Below are positions 26,819-40,722 of a DNA stretch of 64,000 nucleotides, one piece after another. The DNA is taken from the NCBI RefSeq assembly GCF_023159225.1, contig NC_063174.1, positions 42,896,191-42,960,190 on the forward strand, given 5' to 3'. The notes beneath the pieces are model-generated. The model ran no database searches. It saw only the letters and a list, made by a program, of their open reading frames with translations, and was not told the origin of the DNA. The first letter of the stretch is position 1, and every line of letters starts with the position of its first letter. Source of the DNA: Perognathus longimembris pacificus (Eukaryota; Chordata; Mammalia; Rodentia; Heteromyidae). Position numbers and translations under genes: made by a program.

Positions 26819-27102
26819 TGTAAGGTTTATTAAAGTAGCTAGCCTATGAATGAGAACACCATATGGTATTCAGGCAGGGGAGAAAAAGTTTATTCCCCAG
26901 CTGCTGACCTGTGGCCAAGGGCTGATTCACAACCACACATGTCTTATGGAGGACAGGGGTAGGGAGGTGTGGCCAGCTGAGAGGAGGTGGCTGCCCCAGG
27001 TATGCCAGTTACCTAGGTAATGCAGGTACTGGGCAGAGACTTTAGACAGGTGGGGGCCTCTGCATGGAGCCCTCCCAGGGGAGGGGGTGAGGAGGACCTT
27101 AC
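26819..27102 (-). mobile_element. Second, degraded copy of the solo LTR
   Basis: Related along most of its length to the LTR at 6298-6613: tggtattcaggcagggga, the AATAAA signal (26889-26894), gtgtggccag, ccagttacctaggtaa and a matching 3' end. The minus-strand ends read GTAAGG / CCTTAC. The TATA-box part is shortened and no clear target-site duplication is seen, so it looks older. Confidence 0.75.
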
Positions 27103-27508
27103 TGGGGCTTGAACTCATGGCTTAGACATTGTCCCTTAACTTTTTCACTCAAGGCTTGAGCTTGTGATACAGCTCTCCTTTTGGTAGTTACTTGGACATA
27201 AGAGTCTCACAGATTCTCCTGCCTTCAGATTTCACTATAGGATTATAGGTGTGAGTTGTAGGTGTCTGGCTTTATTATGGAATTTTAATTTATTTACTTA
27301 TGTATGTATTTATTTTGCAATCCTGGGGTTTGAACTCAGGGCCTAGGCTCTGTCCTTGAGCCTTTCTGTGCTCACGGATAGCCCTCTACCCCTTGAGTCA
27401 CAGTGCCATATCTGGCCTTTTTCTGTTTATGTGGTATTGAGGAATCGAACCCAGGTCTTCATGCATGCTAGACAAACACTGTACCACTCAGCCACATTCC
27501 CAGCCCTT
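27103..27508 (-). mobile_element. Antisense 7SL-Geo remnant and IDL-Geo SINE
   Basis: The remnant spans about 27103-27275. An IDL-Geo copy spans 27312-27506 (tgcaatcctggggtttg to acattcccagcccttgg), with a (TTTA)n-like tail at 27287-27315. Confidence 0.75.
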
Positions 27509-27766
27509 GGAGGGATTCTTGATAAGCCCATGGGATGACGGCAGGGATTTGAGCAGCTGAACATCCTAATACAGACTGCCAAAGAAGTCTGCTCTGAGCG
27601 TTTGCCTCCTCCCACCATCTGCGTCTGAGGCCCGGCTGTGCAAATGCATCCCTCCAACTAGGACACCCCTTTCAGCCAATTGCACTTCTGCCCCCTCTAT
27701 TCCTCTGAGAGGTTTCTCCCCTGTGCCACTCTTTGGCCGGAGAAGCATAGGAGTGTGCGTGCGTGC

Positions 27767-27805
<39 letters not shown>

Positions 27806-28461
27806 GGCAATGTCCTGTGATAGACCAGAGGCCTGTGCGGCTTGTGAAAGGGAAATGGAGATGGAGGCAAGAGGTGAGAGGTCAAGGGCTGTTGCAGCTG
27901 GGGAAGGAAGCAGGATAAAAAAGCCTCAGGATCAGCGCAGAAGAGTGCAGGGTGCCTCCTCAGCCTCTGACCTGAGTCACTGGGTAGATGGAGTCCCTTG
28001 AACGGCTGACAGTACAGTGAGAAGAGCAGGGAAGGGGAGGGGAGTTTAGTTTGAAAAAGCCAAGATCCTCAAGGGACCGAGAAAGAAGTGGGATCAGGAG
28101 TCAGATCATCAATCTATAGGGAGGAGAGGTTGGAGGGCAGATGGCACTGGGCCATCCAGGGTGGAAGGGGCAGTCTCTGTCCTCCAGGAGCAAGGCTAGG
28201 AAGAGAGCCAAGCGCTTTCGTAGCAGCTGCGTACCAGGTCAGCCAGCCTCAGCCCATAAGTCCCCATGGGCTGTTTGAACTCAGCACTCCCATCCCTGAG
28301 CCCGGGCGGGGCTGTTGGGCTCCTGCAGTTGTTTCTGGGCAGCTGATGGGGGTGCCACTGGGATCCCCTTCTTAGGGTGGCCCAGGATCAAAGAGACTTG
28401 GTGGTGCCTCAAGGTCACCAGCAATCTGGACCGGGTTCTGTGTATTCCTGTCTCCTCCAGT

Positions 28462-28464
<3 letters not shown>
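27509..28464. other. Unique intron stretch
   Basis: A GT/GC alternating tract lies at 27752-27805. Otherwise non-repetitive, with a purine-rich part (27840-28100). The perfect ERR-type site TCAAGGTCA lies at 28409-28417, outside any repeat. Confidence 0.55.
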
Positions 28465-28523
<59 letters not shown>

Positions 28524-29034
28524 TCTCTCCTGGGGCTTAACTCCTGGGCACTGTTCCTGAGCTTTCCTTGCTCAAGGCTAGCACTTCACTTCCAGCTTTT
28601 TTGGTGGTTAGTTGGAAGTAAGAGTGTCAAGACCACCAAGCTACTCTGGAGGCTGAGATCTGAGGATCACGATTCAAAGCCAGCTTGAGACATTTATCTC
28701 CAACCAAACCAGAAGTGGCGCTGTGCCTCAAAGTTATAGAGCATTAGCCTTGAGCAAAAAAAAGAGCTCAGAGACAATGCCCAGGCCTCGAGTTTAAGCC
28801 CCACAACTGACAAAAAACAAAACAAAACAAAACAAAAAACAACTCATTACCTTTCCTGTCTGGGCTGGCTTTGAATCATGATCCTCAGATCTCAGATCTC
28901 AACTTCCTGATATATGGCAGACATTAATGTTACCGATTATCAGAAAGGGTAGATAGCCTTAGATATCTAAAAAATGAATTCTAGAGTAAAAATTAGACTG
29001 AATAACCTTGTTCCACAAAGACCCTGACTCTGTG

Positions 29035-29075
<41 letters not shown>

Positions 29076-29595
29076 GATACTGGTGCTTGAACTCAGAGCT
29101 TCCTGCATTTGCTTAGCTTTGTGCTCAAGGATGATACTCTCATCACTTGAGCCAAAGCTCTACTTCTGGAGTTCTGTGGTTAATATTAGATAAGAGTCTC
29201 ATGTACTTATCTGCGGGTAATGTGTTTGAACCTCTATCCTTAGTTCTCAGCCTCCTGTGTAGCTAGGATCACAGGTGTGAGCTACAAGAACCCAGATTCC
29301 TCACTTGATTTGTACATCTATCAGCTAGCTTCCTTTCTTTTCTTTTTTTTCGTGGGTCATAGGGCATGAACTCTGGACCTGGGTGCTGTCCCTGAGCCCT
29401 TCAGCACAAGGCTAGTGCTCTACCACTTTGAGCCACAATGCCACTTCCTGTTTTCTGGTGATTAATTGGAGATAAGAGTCTCATGGACTTTCCTGCCCAG
29501 GCTGGCTTTGAACCTTGATCCTCAGATCTCAACCTCCTGAGTAGCTAGAATTACAGGCGTGAGCCACCAGGCCTGGTCATCTATCAGCTTTTCTG
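28465..29595. mobile_element. GT tracts and nested 7SL-Geo SINEs
   Basis: (GT)n at 28465-28522 abuts an antisense 7SL-Geo (28523-28630, resuming 28850-28912) that is split by a plus-strand 7SL-Geo (about 28631-28849). (GT)n at 29036-29074 abuts another antisense copy (29075-29292). A further antisense copy lies at 29345-29578. Confidence 0.75.
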
Positions 29596-30782
29596 ATATG
29601 GAAACGGTACCCATTTTGTGGCACAGGAAACCGAGGCCCCAAAGTGGAGTCTTCACATGTCAATGCTGGATATACTCCCAGATTTGACCCCTGAATTTAT
29701 GCTGGCCATCGGCTATGTCCCGGTGTTGTGTGGGCACACCTCCAAACTTGCCATCCCAGAGTTGGCCAGGGTCTGCGTGGGTGTCTGTGTGCCACCAATG
29801 TCCTCTGCCTGGTCCTGAGCTCCTCTAGGCTCCCCTTGAGACCACAAGGACTGTGATGCACTAATCTCATCACTTTATCGAGGAGGCACTTACAGAAATT
29901 ACAAGACAAGGCCTCCAGCCTGCTTTTGCTGGCAGCCAGCCGCCGGGACCATAAAACAAATTGAAAGGGACAAAAATGAGTACAATTAGAATGTATGTGT
30001 GTACACACACTCACGCATGCCCATGCATACACCTAACGGTCAAGAACAGTACTTCAGGTGAGTGTTTGCTCCTCCCATCATGGAGGGCAGCAGGGACAAG
30101 CTTACATACATGCTTGACCCCCCTACTCTGGGCAACAGCCTTTGGTCCACTCTCCCTCAAGGGTGCGGGCAGGTGGGCACCGGGGCATGGGAAAAGGTAG
30201 CAGTGTGCACACCTGTCCCAAACAACTCCACATACTCTACATGTGGGCTCCGTGCCTGCTTTGCCTGCAGCAGAGCCCACAAACCAGCCACCTGGTCCCA
30301 CCTATCCTCAGCCTGCACTCTGCTCTCTTGTCACATTGCTAAACACTTGTCTGTGTGTCTGTCTGAGCCAGTGGCTCCCTATGTAGCCCAGGCTGGCCTA
30401 GAACTCTCCAATTTCTATAGACTTATTATTCTCAAGTACTGGGATTATAGGCGTTTACCACCACACCCGGGCTCACATTTGTAAGATGGGGGGGGGAAAA
30501 AGTTGACTCTAGGGTGGTCAGGAAAGTTAAAGACACCACATGTGTAAAACAAGATTGCAGCTACATCATGATGAGCACAGGACCATGTCAGCTCTCCGTA
30601 TGTATTGAGCACAAGGCATTTGGTTGTAAGAGGGAGCTAGCCTGGGTGGCGGAGCAAGTCAGAACACCGGCAGAGGAGAGGGGAGTGGCTAGTCAGTCAG
30701 TAGAGAGGGAATTGGAGAAGCAGCTGGGCCAGGCTGGCATGGGGCAGGGGAGGCATAGGGAGTATGGTGGGCTTGTCCTTAG
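29596..30782. other. Mostly unique intron
   Basis: Only an antisense B1-like SINE at about 30370-30474 (ccctatgtagcccaggctgg to gggattataggcgtttacc) is recognised. Confidence 0.6.
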
Positions 30783-30985
30783 CTTTTTTTTTGGCCAGTC
30801 CTGGGCCTTGGACTCAGGGCCTGAGCACTGTCCCTGGCTTCTTTTTGCTCAAGGCTAGCACTCTGCCACTTGAGCCACAGCGCCGCTTCTGGCCGTTTTC
30901 TGTATATGTGGTGCTGGGGAATCGAACCTAGGGCCTCGTGTATCCGAGGCAGGCACTCTTGCCACTAGGCTATATCCCCAGCCCC
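30783..30985 (-). mobile_element. IDL-Geo SINE with target-site duplication
   Basis: An antisense copy flanked by tgtccttagcttt (30775-30787 and 30986-30998). Close to the family consensus, so probably young. Confidence 0.88.
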
Positions 30986-30998
30986 TGTCCTTAGCTTT

Positions 30999-32347
30999 AA
31001 GAACTCAGATCTAGAAGCCTGGAGACCACACGGAACTGGAACTGGTAAGTGTGCAATGGGTTCCAGGAACTGACAATTTTGTGGAGTGATTAGGGAGGAA
31101 CTCACAGGAAGGTTGGAGAGATGGAGAGAGGGTTGAGGTAGAGACAAGGGCCAAATTCTACAGAGCCCCGATGGCACAAGGGTAAGTGGGAATTTATTTC
31201 ATGTCTATTTTCCTGTTTCTCTTTTTAATTTTACCATACTCATGTGACTACTAAAATTATTTTTGAGCCCAGGTGCCCGTGATTCAGGCTTTTTATCCTA
31301 GCTACTTGAGAGGCTGAGATCAAGAGTAGTTTAAGGCAGATGTGTTCACAAGATCCCTTCTAAACCCAATGGCTGGACACAGTGGCATGTGCCTCTCATC
31401 CCAAGCTACTTGTGAGGCAGAGGAGATCTCATTCTAGGGTAGCCCAGACAGAGAAGTCTGAGCTTCTCTCAACTGAGAGAAGCTAGGTTTGGTGGTGCTT
31501 ACCTGTCATCCACCAATGATAAGCCTACAAATAGGTGGATTGTGGTCTAGGCACATGCCTGGAGAGCAGACCCTACCTCAGAAATAGCCTGCTCAGGCCA
31601 GGAGTTTGGCCTAGAGGTAAAGTGCTTGCCTAGCATGCCCAAAGCCCTGGGTTTGATTCCTCTGTACCACATACATAGAAAAAGCTGGAAGTGGTGCTGT
31701 GGCTCATAGTGGTAGAGTGCTAGCCTTGAGCAAAAAGAGCTCAAGGATAGTGCCCAGGCCCTAAGTTCAAGCCCCAGGACTGGCAAAAAAATAAACAAAA
31801 ACAAACAAACAAAAAATAACCTGCTCAAAGCAGGGCTAGAGACGTGACTCAGTCAGCGGCAGGGGCATTCACCTACCAAGTGAGGCCTTAAGCATGAGGT
31901 ACTCCAACACCAAAAAACAAAACAAACAAGAATAAATGGTTAGGATGATAAAAGTGTGTGGGAGGGGCACAGAATTGTCATCCCTTCCCATCCTCCAACA
32001 GAGAGGTGACCTCTAGCCCCTCCTGAGGAGATGGGACAAGGAGGAAGGGGAGCCCCAAGATGCTCAACAGGTAAGTTAGGCCTCTTGCAATGGGGGCCCA
32101 GTGACTCCTTCAGACACTTTGTCACTGGTGACATGCATCTGACTTGTTCCTAGAAAGTCTGACAGATGGCTACGGCACAGCATCTCCGCTGCTGGGTCAG
32201 CAACAGGGGTCTGTCCTTGAGGGTAGCACTGCTGATCGTTCCAATCTCCTGTGCCCAAAGTCTGGGGACTTTGTGTCCACTCAGGGTGTGGTGAAGATAG
32301 AGAGGCCGACATCATTCATGCAGAAAGCAGTGCACAGGAACTCCTAG

Positions 32348-32350
<3 letters not shown>
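30999..32350. other. Intron with one IDL-Geo SINE
   Basis: Plus-strand IDL-Geo at about 31593-31816 with a (CAAA)n tail; 7SL-like fragments at about 31265-31530; an ID-like monomer at about 31835-31915. The rest is unique. Confidence 0.6.
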
Positions 32351-32396
<46 letters not shown>

Positions 32397-32825
32397 ATGT
32401 GTCAGTATGGGGGTGTGTACTCAGGCCCCCTTGTATTCTCCTTTTTTTTTTTTTGCCAGTCCTGGGGCTTGAACTCAGGGCCTGAGCACTGTCCCTGGTT
32501 TCTCTTTGCTCAAGGCTAGCACTCTACCACTTGAGCCACAGCGCCACTTCTGGCTTTTTCTACTTATGTGGTGCTGAGGAATTGAACTCAGGGCTACATG
32601 CATGCTAGGCAAGTACTCTACCACTAAGCCACATTCTCAGCCCCTCCCCTCCTTTTTCCCCTCAAAGTTTGCACCCTACCACTTGAGCCACCTTCCACTT
32701 CCAGCTTTGGGGTGGTTAATTGCATATGAGTTTCACAGACTTTTCTACCCAGCCTGGTTTTGAACTAGAAACCTCAGATTTCAGCCTCCTGTGTAGTAGT
32801 GGCAACCACCAAAGCCTGGCTATTC
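32351..32825. mobile_element. GT tract, IDL-Geo and 7SL-Geo remnant
   Basis: (GT)n at 32351-32400; antisense IDL-Geo at 32441-32646; antisense 7SL-Geo remnant at about 32650-32822. Confidence 0.75.
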
Positions 32826-33098
32826 TTCCTAGCTAATGTTACTGTCAAGTGGATGGATTACAAGGGCAGGCGGCTTCTCTCTGTCTTTCCGAGGTAGGTA
32901 TCTATGTAGGGCTACGATGAGAGCCTGGCACCCCATCTGCTTGGCTTCCAGCACCAGGCGTATGCTCAGCAGACTGGCTAAGCCACTCTGATGGGACTGT
33001 GAATGTTCCCAGGAGCAGGCCCTGAGAAGAGCTTTGAAGGTCAGTCTAAGCCTCCTGAGGCCTGGCTGGTCACACTGCCCAGAAGCACTCCATCTAGG

Positions 33099-33160
<62 letters not shown>

Positions 33161-33429
33161 CTTCCATGGCACTGTCAGCAGGCCATCATATATATGTTCT
33201 CCCTATCTTCTGGGGATTGGGCTTTCCAGGTACTGCTGGAGTTCGGCCAACTGTACATGCTACCTTCAGGGGGTCCCAGCCTCCTGGGAACCTGGGGTTG
33301 GCCTCATGGTAGCCACCTTAATAACTCGTTTGAGTGACTGGAAAATTCATCATAAATCCCCTCTGCCACGAAGAACCAACTGCACATATCAGAGGAGCAC
33401 CTCTCACTGACTAACCCTTGACAGTCTTT
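32826..33429. other. Unique intron with GT tract
   Basis: (GT)n at 33101-33158. An ERR-type site TGAAGGTCA lies at 33035-33043 in unique DNA just upstream. Confidence 0.6.
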
Positions 33430-33595
33430 TCTTGGCACTGGGGATTGAATTCGGTGCCTCTTGCTTCCTGGGCATGCATTCTACCACTTGAATCATGCAT
33501 CCAGTTCTTTTCAGGGTGGTGCTAGGAATTGAGCCCACGACCTTTGATACTTGTAGACAAGCACTCTACCTATAAGGCTCCGTCCCCAGCCCATG

Positions 33596-33647
<52 letters not shown>

Positions 33648-34475
33648 CACATACATTGATTGCGGCTTGAACTCGGGGCTTTGCACTCTCAGCATTTTTA
33701 CTGAAGTCTGGTACTCCACCACTTAGACACACCTCCGCTTCTGGCTTTCTGCAGGTTAATTGCAGATGAGTTTCTTGGATGTGTGTGTCCTGCTTGGCTT
33801 TGAATCATGCATGATCCTCAGATCTCAGTGTCCTGAGTAGCTAGGATTATTGATGTGAGCCATCTGTGCCCAGCACATTTTACCTTTTATTTTTATTTTT
33901 TTGCGCCAGTCCTGTGGCTTGAACTCAGGGCCTGGGCACTCTCCCTGAGCTTCTTTTTGCTCAAGGCTACCCAGCACTCTACCACTTGAGCCACAGCGCC
34001 ACTTCTAACCTTTTCTATTTATGCGGTACTAATGAATCGAACCCAGGGCTTCATGCATACTAGGTAAGCACTGTACCACAAAGCCACATTCCCAGCCCTT
34101 CAATTTATTTTTAAAGCCAACTTTCCAGGCAGTGTCTAGTTCAAATCTTTGGTTTAGAAGGAGCACTCGCAGTTGGAAAGCACTTGCCTGGGAAGTGCAA
34201 CGTCCTGGGTTCCATCCCCAGGAAAGACAAAAAAAAAATACAGTTAAAAAAAAACAACAACCAAAAAAGGGGCTGGGAATATGGCCTAGTGGCAAGAGTG
34301 CTCGCCTCATATACATAAAGCCCTGGGTTCAATTCTCCAGCACCACATATATAGAAAATGGCCAGAAGTGGTGCTGCGGCTCAAGTGGCAGAGTGCTAGC
34401 CTTGAGGAAAAAGAAGCCAGGGACAGTGCTCAGGCCCTGAGTCCAAGCCCAGGACTGGCAAAAAAAAAAAAAAAA
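33430..34475. mobile_element. SINE cluster
   Basis: Antisense ID-like pieces at about 33430-33598; (GT)n at 33602-33645 leading into antisense 7SL-Geo (33646-33876); antisense IDL-Geo (33895-34099); plus-strand ID-like monomer (about 34145-34240); plus-strand IDL-Geo (34270-34474). Confidence 0.75.
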
Positions 34476-36190
<1,715 letters not shown>

Positions 36191-38304
36191 CAGATATGGT
36201 ATTCGGGATCACCTGGGAAAGTGAGGCGTGCCTAAGCTGTTTTGTCTTCTTTCATGTAGCTTCTAGGAAACTTTCGATGATCTATGGCTCATGATGTGGA
36301 CAAGTCTCCCTCACCGTCCTTATTCATCTGCTTAGTTTGACAAACGTTGTTCAGTGCGATTTGTATGTTTGTGCGTGTGTGCGTGTGTGTGTGTGTGTGT
36401 AAGTGTGTGTCTCCTCTAGCTTTCAAAGGGAGTCACTGGAAATTCTTAGTGATTAGCTTCTAGGCAGTTGGATCCTTCCAAAAGTGGGAAGAGGCAGGGA
36501 AAGAGGTTTGTGGAGACGGCGGTGGGGGGCGGGGGGAAGGGCCTGCGTTGAGGATGGTCTTCTGGGAGGAACAGGGAGGGCAATGGTGCCAGAAGCTTAG
36601 CTCGCACCTTCACCAGGCCCCAGGCCTCCTCCTCCGGACTCTTCTAGCACCCTCTGGAGAAGGGGATCCAGGTGAGCATCTCCTGTGAGACCACTTGGAT
36701 GGACCCTTATATGTTGAGGAGACTGGGACCACCCCACTTCCGTTTCTGTGCCAGACACCCCTTCTCACCTGAGCGGTTCAGGTGTACAGCATCTGTACCA
36801 ATAAAACAGGTTCCCCATTACCCCGGGGCTCTGCCTGGCATGCTGCCCTTTATGGTACGTTCGTCACTTACCTCTGTGATGGAGAGGGCCCCTCAGCTCC
36901 CACACATGTGCTGTCTGCTTCTCTGGGGACTCCATGAAGAAAACAGCCCTCTTTCTAGATGAAAACCTCAGCTGTATCTGAACCTGTATCTGACCTGCTG
37001 AAATGTTGGTCATGGATTCATTTGGACTGCACAGTTTTGGTCTTGTTGCATGTAGGATATGACCAAATCAGGGGCTGATCCCTGGGTCCCCGCTCCTTTG
37101 CTAGGCTGCCCCTCCTCCCCCCGCCAAGTGTCTTGTGGTGCTCCTGGGTGAGGAAGGGGGGGGCGGGGGAGGGGGGAAGCCCTCCGCTCTGGTCTCCTAT
37201 GGTCCTTTTCATGGAGTGCTGGGGACCTGAGGGCATCAAGGTTTTGGAGAGGCTCTTTCCTCTTCACTTTGAGAGGGGGAGCAACCCCTATGCTGTAATT
37301 GGCGGGGGGAGGGGTAAGGACACAGGACAGGATGTGGCAGGCCTCCCAGAGCCTCTCCTGGCTAGGTGTGCAGCTTTTCTGCTTGGGCGTCCGAGGTTCT
37401 CCTGGGTGTCCGTGCACCTCTGACCTGGAGAAGTTGAGGTGACATGACGCTCCCACCCTTAGTCACCCACTGGGTTGAGGAGAGCTGGGCCCAGAGCTTC
37501 TGCTCTGTGCTGTGTGGCAAAGGTCAGGGGTGGAGGCGGGTAGAGGGGGTGGCCACTCAGAACCCCCAGACGGTCACTGCAGTGTACAGAATTCTCTTCA
37601 GGGTTTCTCCAGTGCTGGGGAGTGGGAGGCACTTTCTAGGGGTTCCCCACCCCCCAAAAAGGGTGATTTGCTGATGGCAGGCATGCTTGGGGCCAGTTTG
37701 ATCACATGCAGAAGTATGAGAGCCGCATGGATACTGTGCATGCCCACCGTGGTGGGATGGTATGATGCACTGCGAGCACGGGCAGGAGCACTTGCAAGTG
37801 AGCCCACGGGGGCCCCTAGCCCATCACCAATAGCCCTGAGGTTGATAGACACACAGGATTGCAGCCACCATCCCGGGCAGATGTGCTAAGCCTGAGTCCT
37901 GCTAGGGAATGCTGCCTGCAGGAGGAAGGGATAGGGATAGTCACCAGCACAATCTCTCACCTTCCCCTCCGGCATGTCTAAAAGCAAAAAGGGAAAGCTG
38001 ACACACAGGCTTCCTGAGGCTGGGGAGAGGCTGAGCGCCTGGCTCAGTGTGTGTCCCCACGGAGCTTTGGTGAGGTCCTGGGATCTGGGGCTCTGCAGGG
38101 ACCGGGCCTCAGGAGAAGCAGACTTCACTCCGTGGCCTGGGTCCCTGCCAGGAAGAGGCTCTTGGCAACTACTCTGGCTGCAGCTTTTGTTTGGGTGTCC
38201 CTCCTGGCCTAGCTTCCCATAGCAGTTTAGGCTCCCCCCCTCTGCCGTCCCTAAAGCACGTGTGTGTGCGCGTGCGCGCGCGCTCTTGCGCGTGCCCATG
38301 CGCA
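36191..38304. other. GC-rich, repeat-poor intron with G-runs
   Basis: An interrupted GT tract lies at 36371-36410. G-rich runs lie at about 36520-36542, 37155-37177 and 37302-37316. Positions 38262-38304 form an alternating purine-pyrimidine run. Long open frames here follow from high GC and do not match families I recognise. Confidence 0.6.
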
Positions 38305-38775
38305 CATGCTGGTCCTGGAGCTTGAACTCTGGGCCTGGGCTCTGTCCCTGAGCTATTCAGCTCAAGGCTAGTGCTCTACCACTTGAGCCACACCACCACT
38401 TCCAATTTTCTGGTGGTTAATTGGACATAAGAGTCTCACAGACTTTCCTGCCCGGGTTGGCTTAGAACCATGATCCTCCAATCTCAGCCTCCTGAATATC
38501 TAGGATTACAGGCCTGAGCCACTGGCACTGGGCTTCTAAGTCATTCTTAAGACCCCAACTGGGGTTGGGAATATGGCCTAGTGGTAAAGTGCTCGTCTCG
38601 TATACATGAAACCCTGGGTTTGATTCCTCAGCACCACATACACAGAAAAAGCCAGAAGTGGCGCTGTGGCTCAAGTGGTAGAGTGCTAGCCTTGAGCAAA
38701 AAGAAGCCAGAGACAGTGCTCAGGCCCTGAGTTCAAGCCCCAGGACTGGCAAAAACCAAAACCAAACAAAAGTAA
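38305..38775. mobile_element. Antisense 7SL-Geo and plus-strand IDL-Geo
   Basis: 7SL-Geo at 38305-38535 starts directly after the GT/GC alternating tract. IDL-Geo at about 38560-38772 has a (CCAAAA)n tail. Confidence 0.8.
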
Positions 38776-39510
38776 AATATTAAAAAAAAAAGTCACCAAC
38801 CTCACCCTTTCTACAACTGTGTTATGAGTTAGGGTTCCACAGGGTCTTGGGCTGGTGGCCTGAGTTACAGAGTATGATGCCCCCATCACCTGTGAATCTG
38901 AACCTCTAATACCTAGCAGCTCGAGAACTTTGATAACTTTTCCTTTCCTTACTAGTCATCTGAAAGACTGCTCAGTGGTTTAGGGGCCCCAGCAATTACT
39001 GGGAGAGAAGTGGGACATGGGAATGACTTCCTTAGTCTCAGGTCTTCAGATAGATCAACTAATTTGGCACTAAGTGTATGTCCCCTGTGGCTTTCCTTTG
39101 CACTGCCTGGGTCTTCAGGGCAGCTTGTGCAGTAGAGTTGAAGCCCGCGGTCTATTTATTTATTTATTTGTCTTTTTTGTACTGGGGATTGAACCCAGGA
39201 TGTTGTACTCACTTGCTAGGCAAGTGCTTTGCCACTGAGCTACATCCCAGCCCCTATTTATTTATTTGTTTGTACTTTGTTTTGTACTGAAGCTTGAACT
39301 CAGGGCCTCATGCTCTCCCTTAACCTCTTCCACTCAAAGCTGTTGCTCTAACACTTGAGCCTTCATTTCTGCTTATGGCTTTGTTGTTGTTGGTTAATTA
39401 GAGATGAGAGTTTCACAGACGTTTCTGCCCAGGCTGGCTTTGAACGGTGATCCTCAGATCTCAGCCTCCTGAGTAGGTTTACAGATGTGAGCCTCCAGCA
39501 CTGGGTCCAT
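38776..39510. other. Unique DNA then ID monomer and antisense 7SL-Geo
   Basis: Unique to about 39150; an antisense ID monomer at 39167-39256 between (TTTA)n runs; antisense 7SL-Geo at about 39275-39508. Confidence 0.65.
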
Positions 39511-40379
39511 GTGCTCTATGTCTTAGGGAGCTCCCCAAGCATTCAGTATAGCTCTGAGATTCCAGCAACTTCTTAGTCATCCTGTCCCTGTATACTTCAC
39601 CTTCTCCTCTCCCTCCTACCAGCCATGAGCCTCCCCATCCCCATTATCCCTCTGCTCTCACTCCCCAAGTGTTTTCTAAAAGAGATTTGATTTCCGTGAG
39701 AGCTGGGCCTGCATCCATGCAATCTGCTCACTCTTCCTTTGTGCTTGTTGGGAAGGCGGAGGGCTCCTTGGGGGATTCTGGATAATTGGGTTAGTGGCCA
39801 GCTCGTGTCAGGAAATTAAAAGGAGGCCCCGATCATGTTCCTGCTGCATGGGCTTTAATGGCTTTGTGTTTTATAGAGGAATCTGCCTCCAGCCCAGGCC
39901 AGAAATACCATTTATCTGGGCCCTGTGCATGAAGAAAGAGAATGAGAGATGAGTTGTCTTTAAAGATTCTTTTTCTTTCCTGAAATACGTTTGAGTTTTA
40001 AAACAAAACCAGCTTGGCAGCACTTCAGAAAACAGCATTGAACCACACAGGCTGACAACACTTACCATAGGTTTGGGTCTCCCTGTACTTTCCATCTTCC
40101 ATTCATGCCTAACTGTGCTCCCCTCCCTCACACATGAGACCACTCTGGAGGTCTTCCCGCATGTCTTGAAGCCTCCCGTGCCAGGACCTCTGGATGGACA
40201 AGTGTTGATGGAATGGAATCACCCGATCGTGCCTATGTCAGCCTTCTTACTGTTCACTCTCAGGGCATGTGGCACATTGGATAGTAGATCATTTAGATTT
40301 GGTAAAAAGCCCCAGCTTCACCATTTTACCAGCTCTTTGGGCAAGCTGCTTAAGCTTGGAATGCCTGGCTTTCCTCCTC
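39511..40379. other. Unique intron with possible conserved element
   Basis: No transposon recognised. Positions 39666-39960 have the character of a conserved non-coding sequence (see findings). Confidence 0.5.
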
Positions 40380-40475
40380 TCATAGACTTTCCTGCCTAGG
40401 CTGGCTTTGAACCATGATCCTCAGAGCTCAGCCTCCTGAGTAGCTAAGGATTATAGGCATGAGCCACCAGCACCT

Positions 40476-40523
<48 letters not shown>

Positions 40524-40722
40524 CTTTTTTTGCCAGTCCTCAGGCTTGGACTCAGGACCTGGGCACTGTCCCTGAGCTACTTTTTGCTCAAGGCTAGCAC
40601 TCTATCACTTGAGCTACAGTACCACTTCTGGCTTTTTCTGTTTATGTGATGTTGAAGAACCCAGGGCTTCATGCATGCAAGGCAAGCACTCTATGGTTAA
40701 GCCATATTCCCAGCCCCTTTAC
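40380..40722. mobile_element. 7SL remnant, TA tract and IDL-Geo SINE
   Basis: Antisense 7SL remnant at about 40380-40477; (TA)n at 40478-40521; antisense IDL-Geo at 40522-40718, whose tail starts directly at the TA tract. Confidence 0.8.

Noticed and set aside
33101..33158. Regularly spaced repeats as a CRISPR-like array
   Set aside because: They are dinucleotide microsatellites in a mammalian intron with no spacers.
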